A model generated the notes under the pieces. That model saw nothing but the letters and a program-made list of their open reading frames with translations, had not been told where the DNA came from and ran no database searches. Position numbers and translations under genes: made by a program. A DNA stretch of 64,000 nucleotides from an uncultured Alphaproteobacteria bacterium. GTDB lineage: Bacteria; Pseudomonadota; Alphaproteobacteria; Rhizobiales; Ancalomicrobiaceae. Positions 43,528-52,001 of the stretch are shown in pieces (position 1 is the stretch's first letter; each line of letters begins with the position of its first letter). The stretch is taken from assembly GCA_937892955.1 (NCBI GenBank), contig CALBKH010000012.1, positions 1-64,000 of the forward strand, in the 5' to 3' direction.

Positions 43528-45171
43528 TCACCCGCCCCGGCGCAGCGCGTGGAAATGGCCGAGGAGCCCGAGGGTCGAGCCGTCACGGCCCGCCGCCGGC
43601 GTCTTGCCCTCGATCATCGGCAACAGCTCGCCGGCGAGCTGCTTGCCGAGTTCGACGCCCCACTGGTCGAAGGAGTTGACGTCGAAGATCACACCCTGGA
43701 CGAACACCTTGTGCTCGTAGAGGGCGAGGAGGCGGCCCATGGTGAAGGGATCGAGCCGCCGATACATCAGCATGTTGGTCGGCCGATTGCCGGGGAAGAT
43801 CTTGTGCGGGGTCAGCGCATCGATCGCCGCCCGCGCCATGCCCGCCTTCTCCAGTTCGGCGCGGACCGCCCGCTCGTTCTTGCCGACCATCAGCGCCTCG
43901 GTCTGGGCGAGGCAGTTGGCGACGAGCTTGACGTGATGGTCGGAGAGCGCCTCGTGCGGCTCGGCGGCGACCAGAAAGTCGGCCGGGACGACGTCGGTGC
44001 CCTGGTGGATCAGCTGGAAGAAGGCGTGCTGGCCGTTGGTGCCGGGCTCGCCCCAGACGATCGGCCCGGTCGGCCCGCCGACCGGCTTGCCGTTCTTGCG
44101 CACCCGCTTGCCGTTCGACTCCATGTCGAGCTGCTGGAGATGGGCGGGGAAGCGGGCGAGCCGCTGGTCGTAGGGCAGCACCGCCTGGGTCGGGAAGCCC
44201 ATGACGTTGCGATACCACACCCCGATCAGCGCCAGGATCACCGGCATGTTGCGGGAGAGCGGCGCGGTGAGGAAATGGTCGTCCATCGCCGCCCCGCCGG
44301 CGAGGAAGTCGCGGAAGCCCTTCTCGCCGATGGCGATCATCACCGGCAGGCCGATCGCCGACCACACCGAATAGCGCCCGCCGACCCAGTCCCAGAAGCC
44401 GAAGGTGCGCTCCTCGGCGATGCCGAAGGCGGTGACCTTGGCGATCGCGGTGGAGATCGCGGCGAAATGGGCGCCGACCGCCGCCTCGCCGAGCCCCTCG
44501 GCGACCCACGCTCGCGCCGAGCCGGCGTTGGTCATGGTCTCGAGCGTGGTGAAGGTCTTCGAAGCGATGAGGAACAGCGTCGTCTCGGGGTCGAGGACGG
44601 CGAGCGTGTCGTGGACGTGGGCGCCGTCGACGTTGGAGACGAAGTGGACGCGCGGTCCGTCGTGATAGGGGCGCAGCGCCGTCGTCACCATCGCCGGACC
44701 GAGGTCGGAGCCGCCGATGCCGATGTTGACCACGTCGGTGAAGCGCTTGCCCGTCGCCCCGACGATGGCGCCCGAACGCACCTTTTCGGCGAAGACGCCC
44801 ATCTTGACCAGCACGTCCTCGACGTCGCCGGTGACGTCGTAGCCGGCGGTGACGTAGGCCTTGCGCCGTCCCGGATTGCGCAGCGCCACGTGCAGCACCG
44901 CGCGGCCTTCCGTCGCGTTGATCGCCTGTCCGGCGAACATCCGCGTCCGCCAGCCTTCGACGTCGGCCGCCTTCGCCAAGCCGACCAGCAGGTCGATGGT
45001 CTCGGCGGTGATCCGGTTCTTCGAATAGTCGAGAAGCAGATCGTCGAACCGTAGCGAAAGGCGATCGAAGCGCTCCGGATCGGCGGCGAAGAGATCGGTC
45101 ATGTGGACCGATTCGACCGTGCGGAGATGGGCCCGGAGGGCCTGGAAAGCGGTGTCGCGCGTGGCGGTCAT
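43528..45171 (-). CDS. pgi: glucose-6-phosphate isomerase
   Basis: The 547-residue enzyme carries the PGI signatures NIGIGGSDLGPAMV, LIASKTFTTLETMTNA, GEPGTNGQHAFFQLIHQGTD and FDQWGVELGKQLAGELL. It interconverts glucose-6-phosphate and fructose-6-phosphate in glycolysis and gluconeogenesis. Length is normal. It appears monocistronic, with a 93-bp gap to the start side of the Lrp-like gene. Confidence 0.96.
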   Translation of the reverse strand: MTATRDTAFQALRAHLRTVESVHMTDLFAADPERFDRLSLRFDDLLLDYSKNRITAETIDLLVGLAKAADVEGWRTRMFAGQAINATEGRAVLHVALRNPGRRKAYVTAGYDVTGDVEDVLVKMGVFAEKVRSGAIVGATGKRFTDVVNIGIGGSDLGPAMVTTALRPYHDGPRVHFVSNVDGAHVHDTLAVLDPETTLFLIASKTFTTLETMTNAGSARAWVAEGLGEAAVGAHFAAISTAIAKVTAFGIAEERTFGFWDWVGGRYSVWSAIGLPVMIAIGEKGFRDFLAGGAAMDDHFLTAPLSRNMPVILALIGVWYRNVMGFPTQAVLPYDQRLARFPAHLQQLDMESNGKRVRKNGKPVGGPTGPIVWGEPGTNGQHAFFQLIHQGTDVVPADFLVAAEPHEALSDHHVKLVANCLAQTEALMVGKNERAVRAELEKAGMARAAIDALTPHKIFPGNRPTNMLMYRRLDPFTMGRLLALYEHKVFVQGVIFDVNSFDQWGVELGKQLAGELLPMIEGKTPAAGRDGSTLGLLGHFHALRRGG

Positions 45172-45264
45172 GGCTCGGATCTTTCCCGTGTCCGTCCCCC
45201 CGACGCGGTGCGCGCACGGGAGGAGATGAGGCGCCCTCGGGCCGGCGCCGGGCCGGCGTGCGCC

Positions 45265-45501
45265 TCAGAACGCCTTGAAGGTGATCAGCGTCTTGGTGTC
45301 GACGATGCCGGGGATCGGATGCACCTTCTCATTGACGAAATGGCCGATGTCGGTCGTGTCGTCGACGTAGAACTTGACGATCAGGTCGTGGTCGCCGGCG
45401 ATCGAATAGATCTCCGAGGCGATCTCGGCATCGGCCAGCGCCGTGGCCACCTGATAGGATTTGCCCAACTGGCACTTGATGAGGACGAAGAAGGGTTTCA
45501 T
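45265..45501 (-). CDS. stand-alone Lrp/AsnC ligand-binding (RAM) domain protein
   Basis: The 78-residue protein begins MKPFFVLIKCQLGKSYQVAT and consists of the Lrp/AsnC effector domain only (EIYSIAGDHDLIVKFYVDD ... LITFKAF), without an HTH. Such proteins form decameric-type rings and sense amino acids or act as accessory subunits; no DNA binding is expected. The start at 45501 begins at the domain; the longer upstream frame is Arg-rich and not conserved. Confidence 0.85.
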   Translation of the reverse strand: MKPFFVLIKCQLGKSYQVATALADAEIASEIYSIAGDHDLIVKFYVDDTTDIGHFVNEKVHPIPGIVDTKTLITFKAF

Positions 45502-45632
45502 CGGATTCGTCTCGGCTCGGTTCGGCGTCGACGGCAGTCGATCAGATGCGGCGCGGAAGGGCAAGTGGGGCGAGACCGGACCGGCGCGGCGACGATGTCG
45601 CCCCCCTCGTTCCCTCGAGGTCCTCCCCGCCC

Positions 45633-45661
45633 TTGACAAGGCGGCTTCGCCGTCTCAACTG
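45633..45661 (+). promoter_or_regulatory. probable promoter of the thiM-thiE-thiD transcript
   Basis: TTGACA (45633-45638) is followed after exactly 17 bp by CAACTG (45656-45661). Transcription would begin a few bases later, right at the 5' edge of the TPP riboswitch. The -35 is perfect; the -10 is poor. Confidence 0.5.
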
Positions 45662-45667
45662 TCGTCC

Positions 45668-45753
45668 ATCTCATGGGGGTGCCCGGCGTGACCGGGCTGA
45701 GAGGCGACGCCAACCCCTCGAACCTGATCCGGGTCGTGCCGGCGGAGGGATTG
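45668..45753 (+). ncRNA. TPP (THI-element) riboswitch
   Basis: Conserved THI-box pieces occur in order: GGGGGTGCCC, GGGCTGAGAGG, CCCCTCGAACCTGATCCGGG, GTGCCGGCGGAGGGA. These are the pyrimidine- and pyrophosphate-sensing helices of the TPP aptamer. The last piece contains GGAGGG (45744-45749), which is also the Shine-Dalgarno sequence of thiM, with its ATG at 45756. TPP binding would hide this site, so control is probably translational. Confidence 0.95.
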
Positions 45754-45755
45754 AG

Positions 45756-46541
45756 ATGAGTGACCGGAAGACCATCCCCGACCTCGCCCCGACCGCCGCG
45801 CGCATCGCCGAGATCGCCGACCGCGTTCGCACGCGCCGTCCGCGCATCCACGTGCTGACCTCGCCGGTCGCCCAGACCTTCACCGCCAACATGCTGCTGG
45901 CGATCGGCGCCGAGCCGTCGATGACCGTCTCGCCCGAGGAAGTGCCGGCCTTCGTCGCCGCCGCCGACGGGTTGCTGATCAATCTCGGCATGCTCGACCG
46001 GGTGCGTCGCGACGCCTCGCTCACCGCCATCGAAGTGGCCAAGGACGCCGGCGTGCCCTGGGTGCTCGACCCTGTGAAGATCGAGATCTCGCCGCCGCGG
46101 CTCGATTTCGCCCGCCGCCTGATCGAGCTCGAACCCGCCCTCGTCCACGCCAACCACGCCGAATTCGCCGGTCTCGCCGGCCTCGAGGCGGATGAGACGC
46201 GGATCCGCGAATACGCCGTCCACACCCTCTCCACCCTGGTGGTGACCGGTGAGGTCGACGTCGTCACCGACGGCACCCACCTGGTGCGCGTCGACAACGG
46301 CCACCCGCTGATGGACCGCGTCACCGCCATGGGCTGCGCCGCCACCGCCATCGCCACCGCCTTCCGCGCCGTCGAGCCCGACCCGATCCTCGCCGCCACC
46401 GCGGCGCTGGTGGCGACCGGCGTCGCCGGCGAGATCGCCGCCGCCTCCGCCGCCGGTCCCGGCAGCTTCGCCGTCGAGATCGTCGACGCCCTCTACGGCC
46501 TCGACGCCGAAACCCTGACGGAACGAGCCCGCATCCGATGA
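45756..46541 (+). CDS. thiM: hydroxyethylthiazole kinase
   Basis: The 261-residue kinase has the ribokinase-like ThiM features: HVLTSPVAQTFTANMLLAIG, GLLINLGMLD, HANHAEFAGLAG and the catalytic-loop region MDRVTAMGCAATAIATAF. It phosphorylates thiazole alcohol for thiamine salvage. The start at 45756 is set by the riboswitch-embedded GGAGGG; a longer frame runs through the aptamer and is not real. The thiE ATG overlaps its stop (ATGA). Confidence 0.93.
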   Translation: MSDRKTIPDLAPTAARIAEIADRVRTRRPRIHVLTSPVAQTFTANMLLAIGAEPSMTVSPEEVPAFVAAADGLLINLGMLDRVRRDASLTAIEVAKDAGVPWVLDPVKIEISPPRLDFARRLIELEPALVHANHAEFAGLAGLEADETRIREYAVHTLSTLVVTGEVDVVTDGTHLVRVDNGHPLMDRVTAMGCAATAIATAFRAVEPDPILAATAALVATGVAGEIAAASAAGPGSFAVEIVDALYGLDAETLTERARIR

Positions 46542-47209
46542 GAGCCGACATCCGCCTGCATGCCATCCTCGATCCGACCCGGACCCGTGGACGCGCCCTC
46601 GCCGACATGGCCCGCGCCGCGGTCGAAGGCGGCGCCACCATCCTCCAGTACCGCGACAAGGACGCGCCGACCTGGACGATGATGGCCCGCGCCCGCGAGA
46701 TCCTCGCCGCCCTCGAAGGCTCGACCGTGCCGCTGATCGTCAACGACCGGGTCGACGTGGCGCTCGCCGCCGCCGCCCATGGTGTCCACGTCGGCCAGGA
46801 GGACATGCACCCCGAGGACGCCCGCCGGCTCCTCGGTCCCGCCGCCATCATCGGCCAGACGGTGAAGTCGGCGGCCCATGCCGCCGCGGTGCCGCTCGAC
46901 GCCGTCGACTACGTCTGCATCGGCGGCGTCTTCGCCACGACGTCCAAGGACAACCCCGATCCGCCGGTCGGCCTCGACGGGCTCGCTGGCCTCGTCGCCG
47001 CGATGCGGGCGCGCCGCGCCGATCTGCCGGTCGGCGCCATCGCCGGCATCACGGTCGAGAACACCCCCACGGTGATCCAGGCAGGCGCCGACGGTGTCGC
47101 CGTCATCTCCGAGATCTTCATGGCCGACGACCCGGCCGCGGCGGCGCGGGCGCTGCGCGCCGCCGTCGACGCCGCTCTGAGCGCGCGCAACGAGGAGACC
47201 CGCCGGTGA
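46538..47209 (+). CDS. thiE: thiamine phosphate synthase
   Basis: The 223-residue TIM-barrel enzyme shows ThiE motifs ILQYRDKDAP, LIVNDRVDVALAAAAHGVHV, GGVFATTSKDNPDPPVGLDG and GAIAGITVEN. It joins HMP-pyrophosphate and thiazole phosphate to thiamine phosphate. It overlaps thiM upstream and thiD downstream by four bases each, and is under the TPP riboswitch. Confidence 0.95.
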   Translation: MRADIRLHAILDPTRTRGRALADMARAAVEGGATILQYRDKDAPTWTMMARAREILAALEGSTVPLIVNDRVDVALAAAAHGVHVGQEDMHPEDARRLLGPAAIIGQTVKSAAHAAAVPLDAVDYVCIGGVFATTSKDNPDPPVGLDGLAGLVAAMRARRADLPVGAIAGITVENTPTVIQAGADGVAVISEIFMADDPAAAARALRAAVDAALSARNEETRR

Positions 47210-48009
47210 CCGCCATCGCTCTCACCATCGCCGGTTCCGATTCCGGCGGCGGCGCCGGCATCCAGGCGGACCTGAAGACCTTCTCCGCCCTCGGCGTCTA
47301 CGGCGCCAGCGTCGTCACCGCACTGACCGCCCAGAACACCCGCGGCGTCACCGCCGTCCACGACGTGCCCCCCGATTTCATCGCCGCCCAGATCGACGCC
47401 GTCTTCTCCGACATCGCCGTGAACGCGGTGAAGATCGGCATGCTGTCGCAAGCCCCGGTGATCCGCGCCGTGCGCGCCGGGCTCGACCGCTGGAACGTCG
47501 ACAAGGTGGTGCTCGATCCGGTCATGGTGGCGACCTCCGGCGACCTTCTGCTCGTGCCGGAAGCGGTGGCGACGGTGCGCGAGGTGCTGCTGCCGCGCGC
47601 CACTCTCATCACCCCCAACCTGCACGAAGCGGCCCGTCTCACCGATCGGCCGGTGGCCGAAGACCGCGCCGCCATGCAGCTCCAGGCGGAGATGCTGATG
47701 GAACTCGGCGCCCGCGCCGTGCTGATCAAGGGCGGTCACGGCAAGGGCGACGAGGCCGAGGATCTGCTCCTCGAGGCCCACGGGCCGCTGTGGCTCACCG
47801 CCCATCGCCATCCCACCACCAACACCCACGGCACCGGCTGCACCCTCTCCTCGGCGATCGCTGCGGGTCTGGCGTTGGGGCTCGACACGGTCCAGTCGGT
47901 GCGGGCCGCCAAGGCCTATCTCACCGCCGCCATCCGCTCCGCCGATCGCCTGAAGATCGGCCACGGCCACGGCCCGGTCGATCACTTCCACGCCTGGTGG
48001 CCGAAGTGA
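47206..48009 (+). CDS. thiD: HMP / HMP-phosphate kinase
   Basis: The 267-residue ribokinase-fold protein has AGSDSGGGAGIQADLKTFSA, VVTALTAQNTRGV, DPVMVATSGDLLL and the anion-hole/catalytic stretch HGTGCTLSSAIAAGL. It performs both phosphorylations of hydroxymethylpyrimidine. The GTG start overlaps the thiE stop (GTGA). It ends the riboswitch-controlled operon; the copy-3 repeat follows. Confidence 0.95.
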   Translation: MTAIALTIAGSDSGGGAGIQADLKTFSALGVYGASVVTALTAQNTRGVTAVHDVPPDFIAAQIDAVFSDIAVNAVKIGMLSQAPVIRAVRAGLDRWNVDKVVLDPVMVATSGDLLLVPEAVATVREVLLPRATLITPNLHEAARLTDRPVAEDRAAMQLQAEMLMELGARAVLIKGGHGKGDEAEDLLLEAHGPLWLTAHRHPTTNTHGTGCTLSSAIAAGLALGLDTVQSVRAAKAYLTAAIRSADRLKIGHGHGPVDHFHAWWPK

Positions 48010-48037
48010 TGGTCCTGACGGGGAACGGCGAAGCCGC

Positions 48038-48222
48038 GCCCCCCCCCTCCCTGTCCCTCCCCCTCGAGGGGGGAGGGGACGATGTCGCGAGGCTGAAAAG
48101 TTCTCGAGCGACGATCCTCGGTCGTGGTCGAGAGCCCCCGGCGATCTCGGCGCGGCGATCGGAGCGATCCGTCGCCGCTCGCTTTCCCTCCCCCCTGGAG
48201 GGGGAGGGCCAGGGTGGGGGGC
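48038..48222. repeat. inverted-pair palindromic repeat, copy 3
   Basis: Arms at about 48038-48080 and 48185-48222 are near reverse complements, again with CCCCCTCGAGGGGG-type internal dyads and the CTGTCCCTCCC / GGGAGGGCCAGGG core. The spacer is about 104 bp, longer than in the other copies. It lies between thiD and the DctP gene. Confidence 0.75.
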
Positions 48223-48278
48223 TCGACCTCGCTTCCGCCACGACCGCATCGCCTTCGCCGCAACCACGGACCCAGCCG

Positions 48279-49355
48279 ATGACCCCGACCCGCCGTACCA
48301 CCCTGAAGGCCTCCCTCGCCGCCCTCGGCACGACCGTCCTCGCCGCTCCGGCGATCGCCTCCGGTCGCATCGAGTGGAAGATGGTCACCTCCTGGCCGAA
48401 GAACCTGCCCGGCCCCGGCGTCTCCGCCGAGCGCCTCGCTCAGGTGATCGGCCGGCTCTCCGACGGCCGGTTGACGGTGAAGGTCTTCGCCGCCGGAGAG
48501 CTGGTGCCGCCGCTCGAGTGTTTCGACGCCGTCGGTGGCGGCACCGCCGAGATGGCCCACACCGCCTCGCTCTATTGGGCCGGCAAGATGCCTGCCGCGC
48601 CGCTCTTCACCTCCGCCCCCTTCGGCCTCACCCCGCTCGAACACCTCTCCTGGATCGATCACGGCGGCGGTCAGGTGGCATGGGACGAGCTCTACGCCCC
48701 CTTCGGCGTGAAGCCCTTCGTCGCCGGCAACACCGGCGTGTCGATGGCCGGCTGGTTCCGCCGGCCCGTCGAACGCCTCGACGACGTCGTGGGCCTCAAG
48801 ATCCGTATCGTCGGCCTCGGCGGCGAGGTGTGGCGACGCATGGGCGCGACGCCGGTGGCGCTGCCGCCCGGCGAGGTCTTCCCCGCCTTCCAGGCCGGCG
48901 TCGTCGACGCGGCCGAGCTGCTCGCCCCCCATTCCGATCTCGCCGTCGGCCTCCATCGGGTGACGAAGCTCTACTACGGCCCCGGCTTCGACAAGCCGAA
49001 CGGCACCGGCGAAGCCCTGGTGGCGACGAGAGCCTGGGAGGCCCTGCCCGACGATCTGAAGGCGATCGTCGCCGCCGCCTGTCGCGATGAGCACGCCACC
49101 GCGCTCGGTCAGGCGGAATGGTCGAACGCCGTGGCGCTCGACACGCTGGTCTCGACCCACGGCGTCGAATTGAAGGAGATGCCGGCCGACGTCCTCGCCC
49201 GCGCCCGCGCCGTCGCCGAGGACCTCTATGCCGAGATCGCCGCCAAGGACGCGATGTCGGCCAAGGTGGTCGCCTCCTATCGCGCCGCCCGGGCGAAGAC
49301 CGCGGTGTGGTCCTCGACCAACCTCGCCCGCTTCCTCGCCACCCGGAACGGCTGA
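48279..49355 (+). CDS. TRAP transporter solute receptor, DctP/TakP type
   Basis: The 358-residue protein has a Tat-like or Sec signal peptide (TRRTTLKASLAALGTTVLAA) and TakP-type motifs WKMVTSWPKNLPGPG, FAAGELVPPLECFDAVGGGT, KIRIVGLGGEVWRRMGATPV and GVVDAAELLAPH. It should bind a keto acid or other carboxylate in the periplasm. No DctQ/DctM permease genes are adjacent, so it is an orphan receptor here. Confidence 0.88.
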   Translation: MTPTRRTTLKASLAALGTTVLAAPAIASGRIEWKMVTSWPKNLPGPGVSAERLAQVIGRLSDGRLTVKVFAAGELVPPLECFDAVGGGTAEMAHTASLYWAGKMPAAPLFTSAPFGLTPLEHLSWIDHGGGQVAWDELYAPFGVKPFVAGNTGVSMAGWFRRPVERLDDVVGLKIRIVGLGGEVWRRMGATPVALPPGEVFPAFQAGVVDAAELLAPHSDLAVGLHRVTKLYYGPGFDKPNGTGEALVATRAWEALPDDLKAIVAAACRDEHATALGQAEWSNAVALDTLVSTHGVELKEMPADVLARARAVAEDLYAEIAAKDAMSAKVVASYRAARAKTAVWSSTNLARFLATRNG

Positions 49356-49442
49356 TCGCCCTCATTCGTCATCTTCGTCATGAAACCGTGATCGAACGCG
49401 TGTTCTTCGGGAACGATGCGATCGACGATCGGGACGATTCCG

Positions 49443-50243
49443 ATGACGACGAAGACGGAAGCGAAGCACCATCGAGCGATCTTCCTCTCCGACATCCATC
49501 TCGGCACGCGAGGATGTCAGGCGGAGTTGTTGATCGACTTCCTCAAGTACCACGAGGCCGAAACGATCTATCTCGTCGGCGACATCGTCGACGGCTGGCG
49601 TCTCAAGCGCTCCTGGCACTGGCCGCAGGCCCACAACGACGTCGTCCAGAAGTTGCTGCGCAAGGGCCGCAAGGGCGCCCGCATCATCTACGTGCCCGGC
49701 AACCACGACGAATTCCTGCGTGACTATGGCGGCACCCACTTCGGCGTCGTCGAAGTGATCGAGGAAGCGATCCACGAGACCGCCGACGGCCGCCGCCTGC
49801 TGGTCCTCCACGGCGACCGCTTCGACGTGGTGGTGCGCAACGCCCGCTGGCTCGCCCATCTCGGCGACTGGGCCTACACCGCCGCGCTCGGCATCAACAC
49901 CGTCTTCAACCAGGTGCGCCGCCGCCTCGGCTTCCCCTATTGGTCGCTCTCCGCCTGGGCCAAGCTCAAGGTGAAGAACGCCGTCAACTTCATCGGCGAA
50001 TTCGAGACGGCGCTCGCCGCCGAGGCCCGCCGCCTCGGCACCGACGGCGTCGTCTGCGGCCACATCCACCATGCCGCCATCCGCGACATCGAGGGCATCA
50101 CCTACATGAACACCGGCGACTGGGTGGAGAGCTGCACGGCCGTGGTCGAACACCACGACGGCCGCTTCGAAGTGATCGTCTGGCAGGCTCGCGTCGACGA
50201 CGTCGAGCCGGCGGCGAAGAGCGAGGCGCTCGTCGCCGCATGA
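49443..50243 (+). CDS. LpxH-like metallophosphoesterase
   Basis: The 266-residue protein has the calcineurin-like motif series FLSDIHLG, GDIVDGW, YVPGNHDEF, LHGDRFD and GHIHHAA, close to UDP-2,3-diacylglucosamine pyrophosphatase-like enzymes. Rhizobia normally use LpxI for lipid A, so a role in another phospholipid or polysaccharide step is possible. The start could also be ATG at 49416. It overlaps the glycosyltransferase gene by ATGA, implying a joint pathway. Confidence 0.8.
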   Translation: MTTKTEAKHHRAIFLSDIHLGTRGCQAELLIDFLKYHEAETIYLVGDIVDGWRLKRSWHWPQAHNDVVQKLLRKGRKGARIIYVPGNHDEFLRDYGGTHFGVVEVIEEAIHETADGRRLLVLHGDRFDVVVRNARWLAHLGDWAYTAALGINTVFNQVRRRLGFPYWSLSAWAKLKVKNAVNFIGEFETALAAEARRLGTDGVVCGHIHHAAIRDIEGITYMNTGDWVESCTAVVEHHDGRFEVIVWQARVDDVEPAAKSEALVAA

Positions 50244-51310
50244 AGAGACTTCTCGTCGTCACCGACGCCTGGCGCCCCCAGATCAACGGCGTCGTCCGCT
50301 CCCTCGAACGGTTGGCGGAAGAGCTCGAGAAACTCGATCTCACCGTCGAGTTCCTCACCCCGCAGCTCTTCCCCACCCTGCCGATGCCGACCTATCCGGA
50401 GATCCGTCTCTCGCTGACCCACGGCTGGGAGATCCGCCGGCGGATCGAAAAAGCCGCGCCCGACTACATCCACATCGCCACCGAGGGCCCGCTCGGGATG
50501 ATGGCGCGGCGCGCCGCACTCGACATCCGCCGTCCCGGCTACACCACCAGCTACCACACCCGCTTCCCCGAATACGTCTCCGCCCGCCTGCCCGTCCCCG
50601 AGAGCTGGACCTACGCGGCGCTGCGCCGGTTCCACAACGCCGGCCTCGCCTGCATGGTGGCGACCGAAACGCTGGAACAAGACCTCGCCGCCCGAGGCTT
50701 TCGCAACCTCGTGCGCTGGTCGCGCGGCGTCGACACGACCCTCTTCCACCCGCGCGAGGTCCACGTCTACGACCTGCCGCGACCGATCTTCCTCAACGTC
50801 GGCCGCGTCGCGGTGGAGAAGAACCTCGAGGCCTTCTTGCGGCTGGATCTGCCCGGCTCCAAGGTCGTCGTCGGCGACGGCCCGCAGCTCGCCGAGCTGA
50901 AGCGGAAATATCCGACGGTGCACTTTCTCGGCTCGAAGACCGGCGAGGATCTCGCCGCCGCTTATGCCGATGCCGACGTCTTCGTCTTCCCCTCGCTCAC
51001 CGACACCTTCGGCAACGTCGTCGTCGAAGCGCTCGCCTCGGGCCTGCCGGTCGCCGCCTTCCCCGTCATGGGCCCGATCGACATCGTCGGCGGCACCAGG
51101 GCCGGGGCGCTTTCGAACGACCTGCGCGAGGCCTGCCTCGCCGCGCTGGCGCTCCGCCGCGAAGACGCCATCGACCTCGCCTACCGCTTCGACTGGGCGG
51201 TCTCGACCAGACAGTTCCGCGCCAACATCGAAGAAGCCCAGGAACGCCGTCGCGCCATGCAGGCGGCCAACGGCAACGGTCACGCCGCGGAGAACGGCAA
51301 CGGCGGCTGA
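50240..51310 (+). CDS. glycosyltransferase family 4 (MgtA/PimB-like)
   Basis: The 356-residue GT-B enzyme has VVTDAWRPQINGVVRSLERL at the N terminus, SYHTRFPEY, WSRGVDTTLFHP, NVGRVAVEKNLEAF and the EX7E-like PSLTDTFGNVVVEALASGLP. This subgroup transfers mannose or glucose from a nucleotide sugar to lipids such as diacylglycerol. It ends with an Asn/Gly-rich tail (NGNGHAAENGNGG). It overlaps the LpxH-like gene, suggesting glycolipid synthesis. Confidence 0.83.
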   Translation: MKRLLVVTDAWRPQINGVVRSLERLAEELEKLDLTVEFLTPQLFPTLPMPTYPEIRLSLTHGWEIRRRIEKAAPDYIHIATEGPLGMMARRAALDIRRPGYTTSYHTRFPEYVSARLPVPESWTYAALRRFHNAGLACMVATETLEQDLAARGFRNLVRWSRGVDTTLFHPREVHVYDLPRPIFLNVGRVAVEKNLEAFLRLDLPGSKVVVGDGPQLAELKRKYPTVHFLGSKTGEDLAAAYADADVFVFPSLTDTFGNVVVEALASGLPVAAFPVMGPIDIVGGTRAGALSNDLREACLAALALRREDAIDLAYRFDWAVSTRQFRANIEEAQERRRAMQAANGNGHAAENGNGG

Positions 51311-51436
51311 TGGCGCGGCCCGGTCTCGCCACCGCCTACGCCCCTGTCCGTCCCGCCGCTGCGCGCTTCCCGGCCGTCGTGAGCCGTTCGCGCCGTTGAT
51401 CGGCGCGCCCGGCCGTCTCGTCTCGACGTCCATTGC

Positions 51437-51453
51437 ATAACAAGTTATATAAC
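51437..51453. promoter_or_regulatory. overlapping palindromes upstream of marR-type gene
   Basis: ATAACAAGTTAT (51437-51448) and GTTATATAAC (51444-51453) are two overlapping dyads in an AT-rich island 30-46 bp before the MarR-family start. MarR proteins usually repress themselves through such dyads, and the sequence overlaps the expected -10 region. Confidence 0.55.
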
Positions 51454-51482
51454 GTCTCATCGAAAGCCACGGAGGCCCGCCG

Positions 51483-52001
51483 ATGGAGACGCCCGACGAC
51501 CGAGGGACGGAAGATCTCGTCCGCAGGTTCGGCCATCTGACGCTCGGCACCCGCCTGAAGCGGATCGGCGAACGCCTGCAGGGGGACGTCACCCGCCTGT
51601 CGGAACGCCTCGGGTTGGACATCTCCGCCGCCCATTACCCGCTCCTGGCGGTGCTCGCCCGGTCCGGCCCGACCTCGATCGGCGGCCTCGCCGACGCCGT
51701 CGGTGTCCGCCAGCCGGCCATCACTCGTTCCGTCCTGCAACTGACCGCCGCGGGCCTCGTCGAGACCGCCGTCGAGCCGACGGACCAGCGCGTGCGGACC
51801 GTGCGGCTCACCGCGGCCGGCCGCGATCTCGTCGCCCGCGCCGAACGGCTCCTCTGGCCGGCGGTCGACGAGGCGGTCCGCCGCCTCTGCGCCACCCTCG
51901 ACGGGCCGCTCCTCGCCCAACTCGGCGCCCTCGAGGACGCGCTTTCCGCCGAACCGCTCGACCGTCGCGCCGAAGCCCTTCTGCGGAGGGACGAGCCGTG
52001 A
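51483..52001 (+). CDS. MarR family transcriptional regulator
   Basis: The 172-residue protein has a winged HTH: GPTSIGGLADAVGVRQPAIT, SVLQLTAAGLVETAVEPTDQ and wing VRTVRLTAAGRDLV. It probably regulates itself and the GNAT gene that overlaps its end (GTGA). GGAGG lies eight bases before the ATG. The inducer is unknown. Confidence 0.88.
   Translation: METPDDRGTEDLVRRFGHLTLGTRLKRIGERLQGDVTRLSERLGLDISAAHYPLLAVLARSGPTSIGGLADAVGVRQPAITRSVLQLTAAGLVETAVEPTDQRVRTVRLTAAGRDLVARAERLLWPAVDEAVRRLCATLDGPLLAQLGALEDALSAEPLDRRAEALLRRDEP

Noticed and set aside
40569..43586. A 1005-codon minus-strand reading of the threonine dehydratase frame
   Set aside because: Only the last 326 codons match the family. The upstream part crosses the lipoprotein and FTR1 genes in another frame.
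49368..49392. Direct repeats TTCGTCAT upstream of the LpxH-like gene, considered as a PHO box
   Set aside because: The period is 9 bp, not 11, and the core is CGTCAT rather than CTGTCAT. The match is too weak to call.
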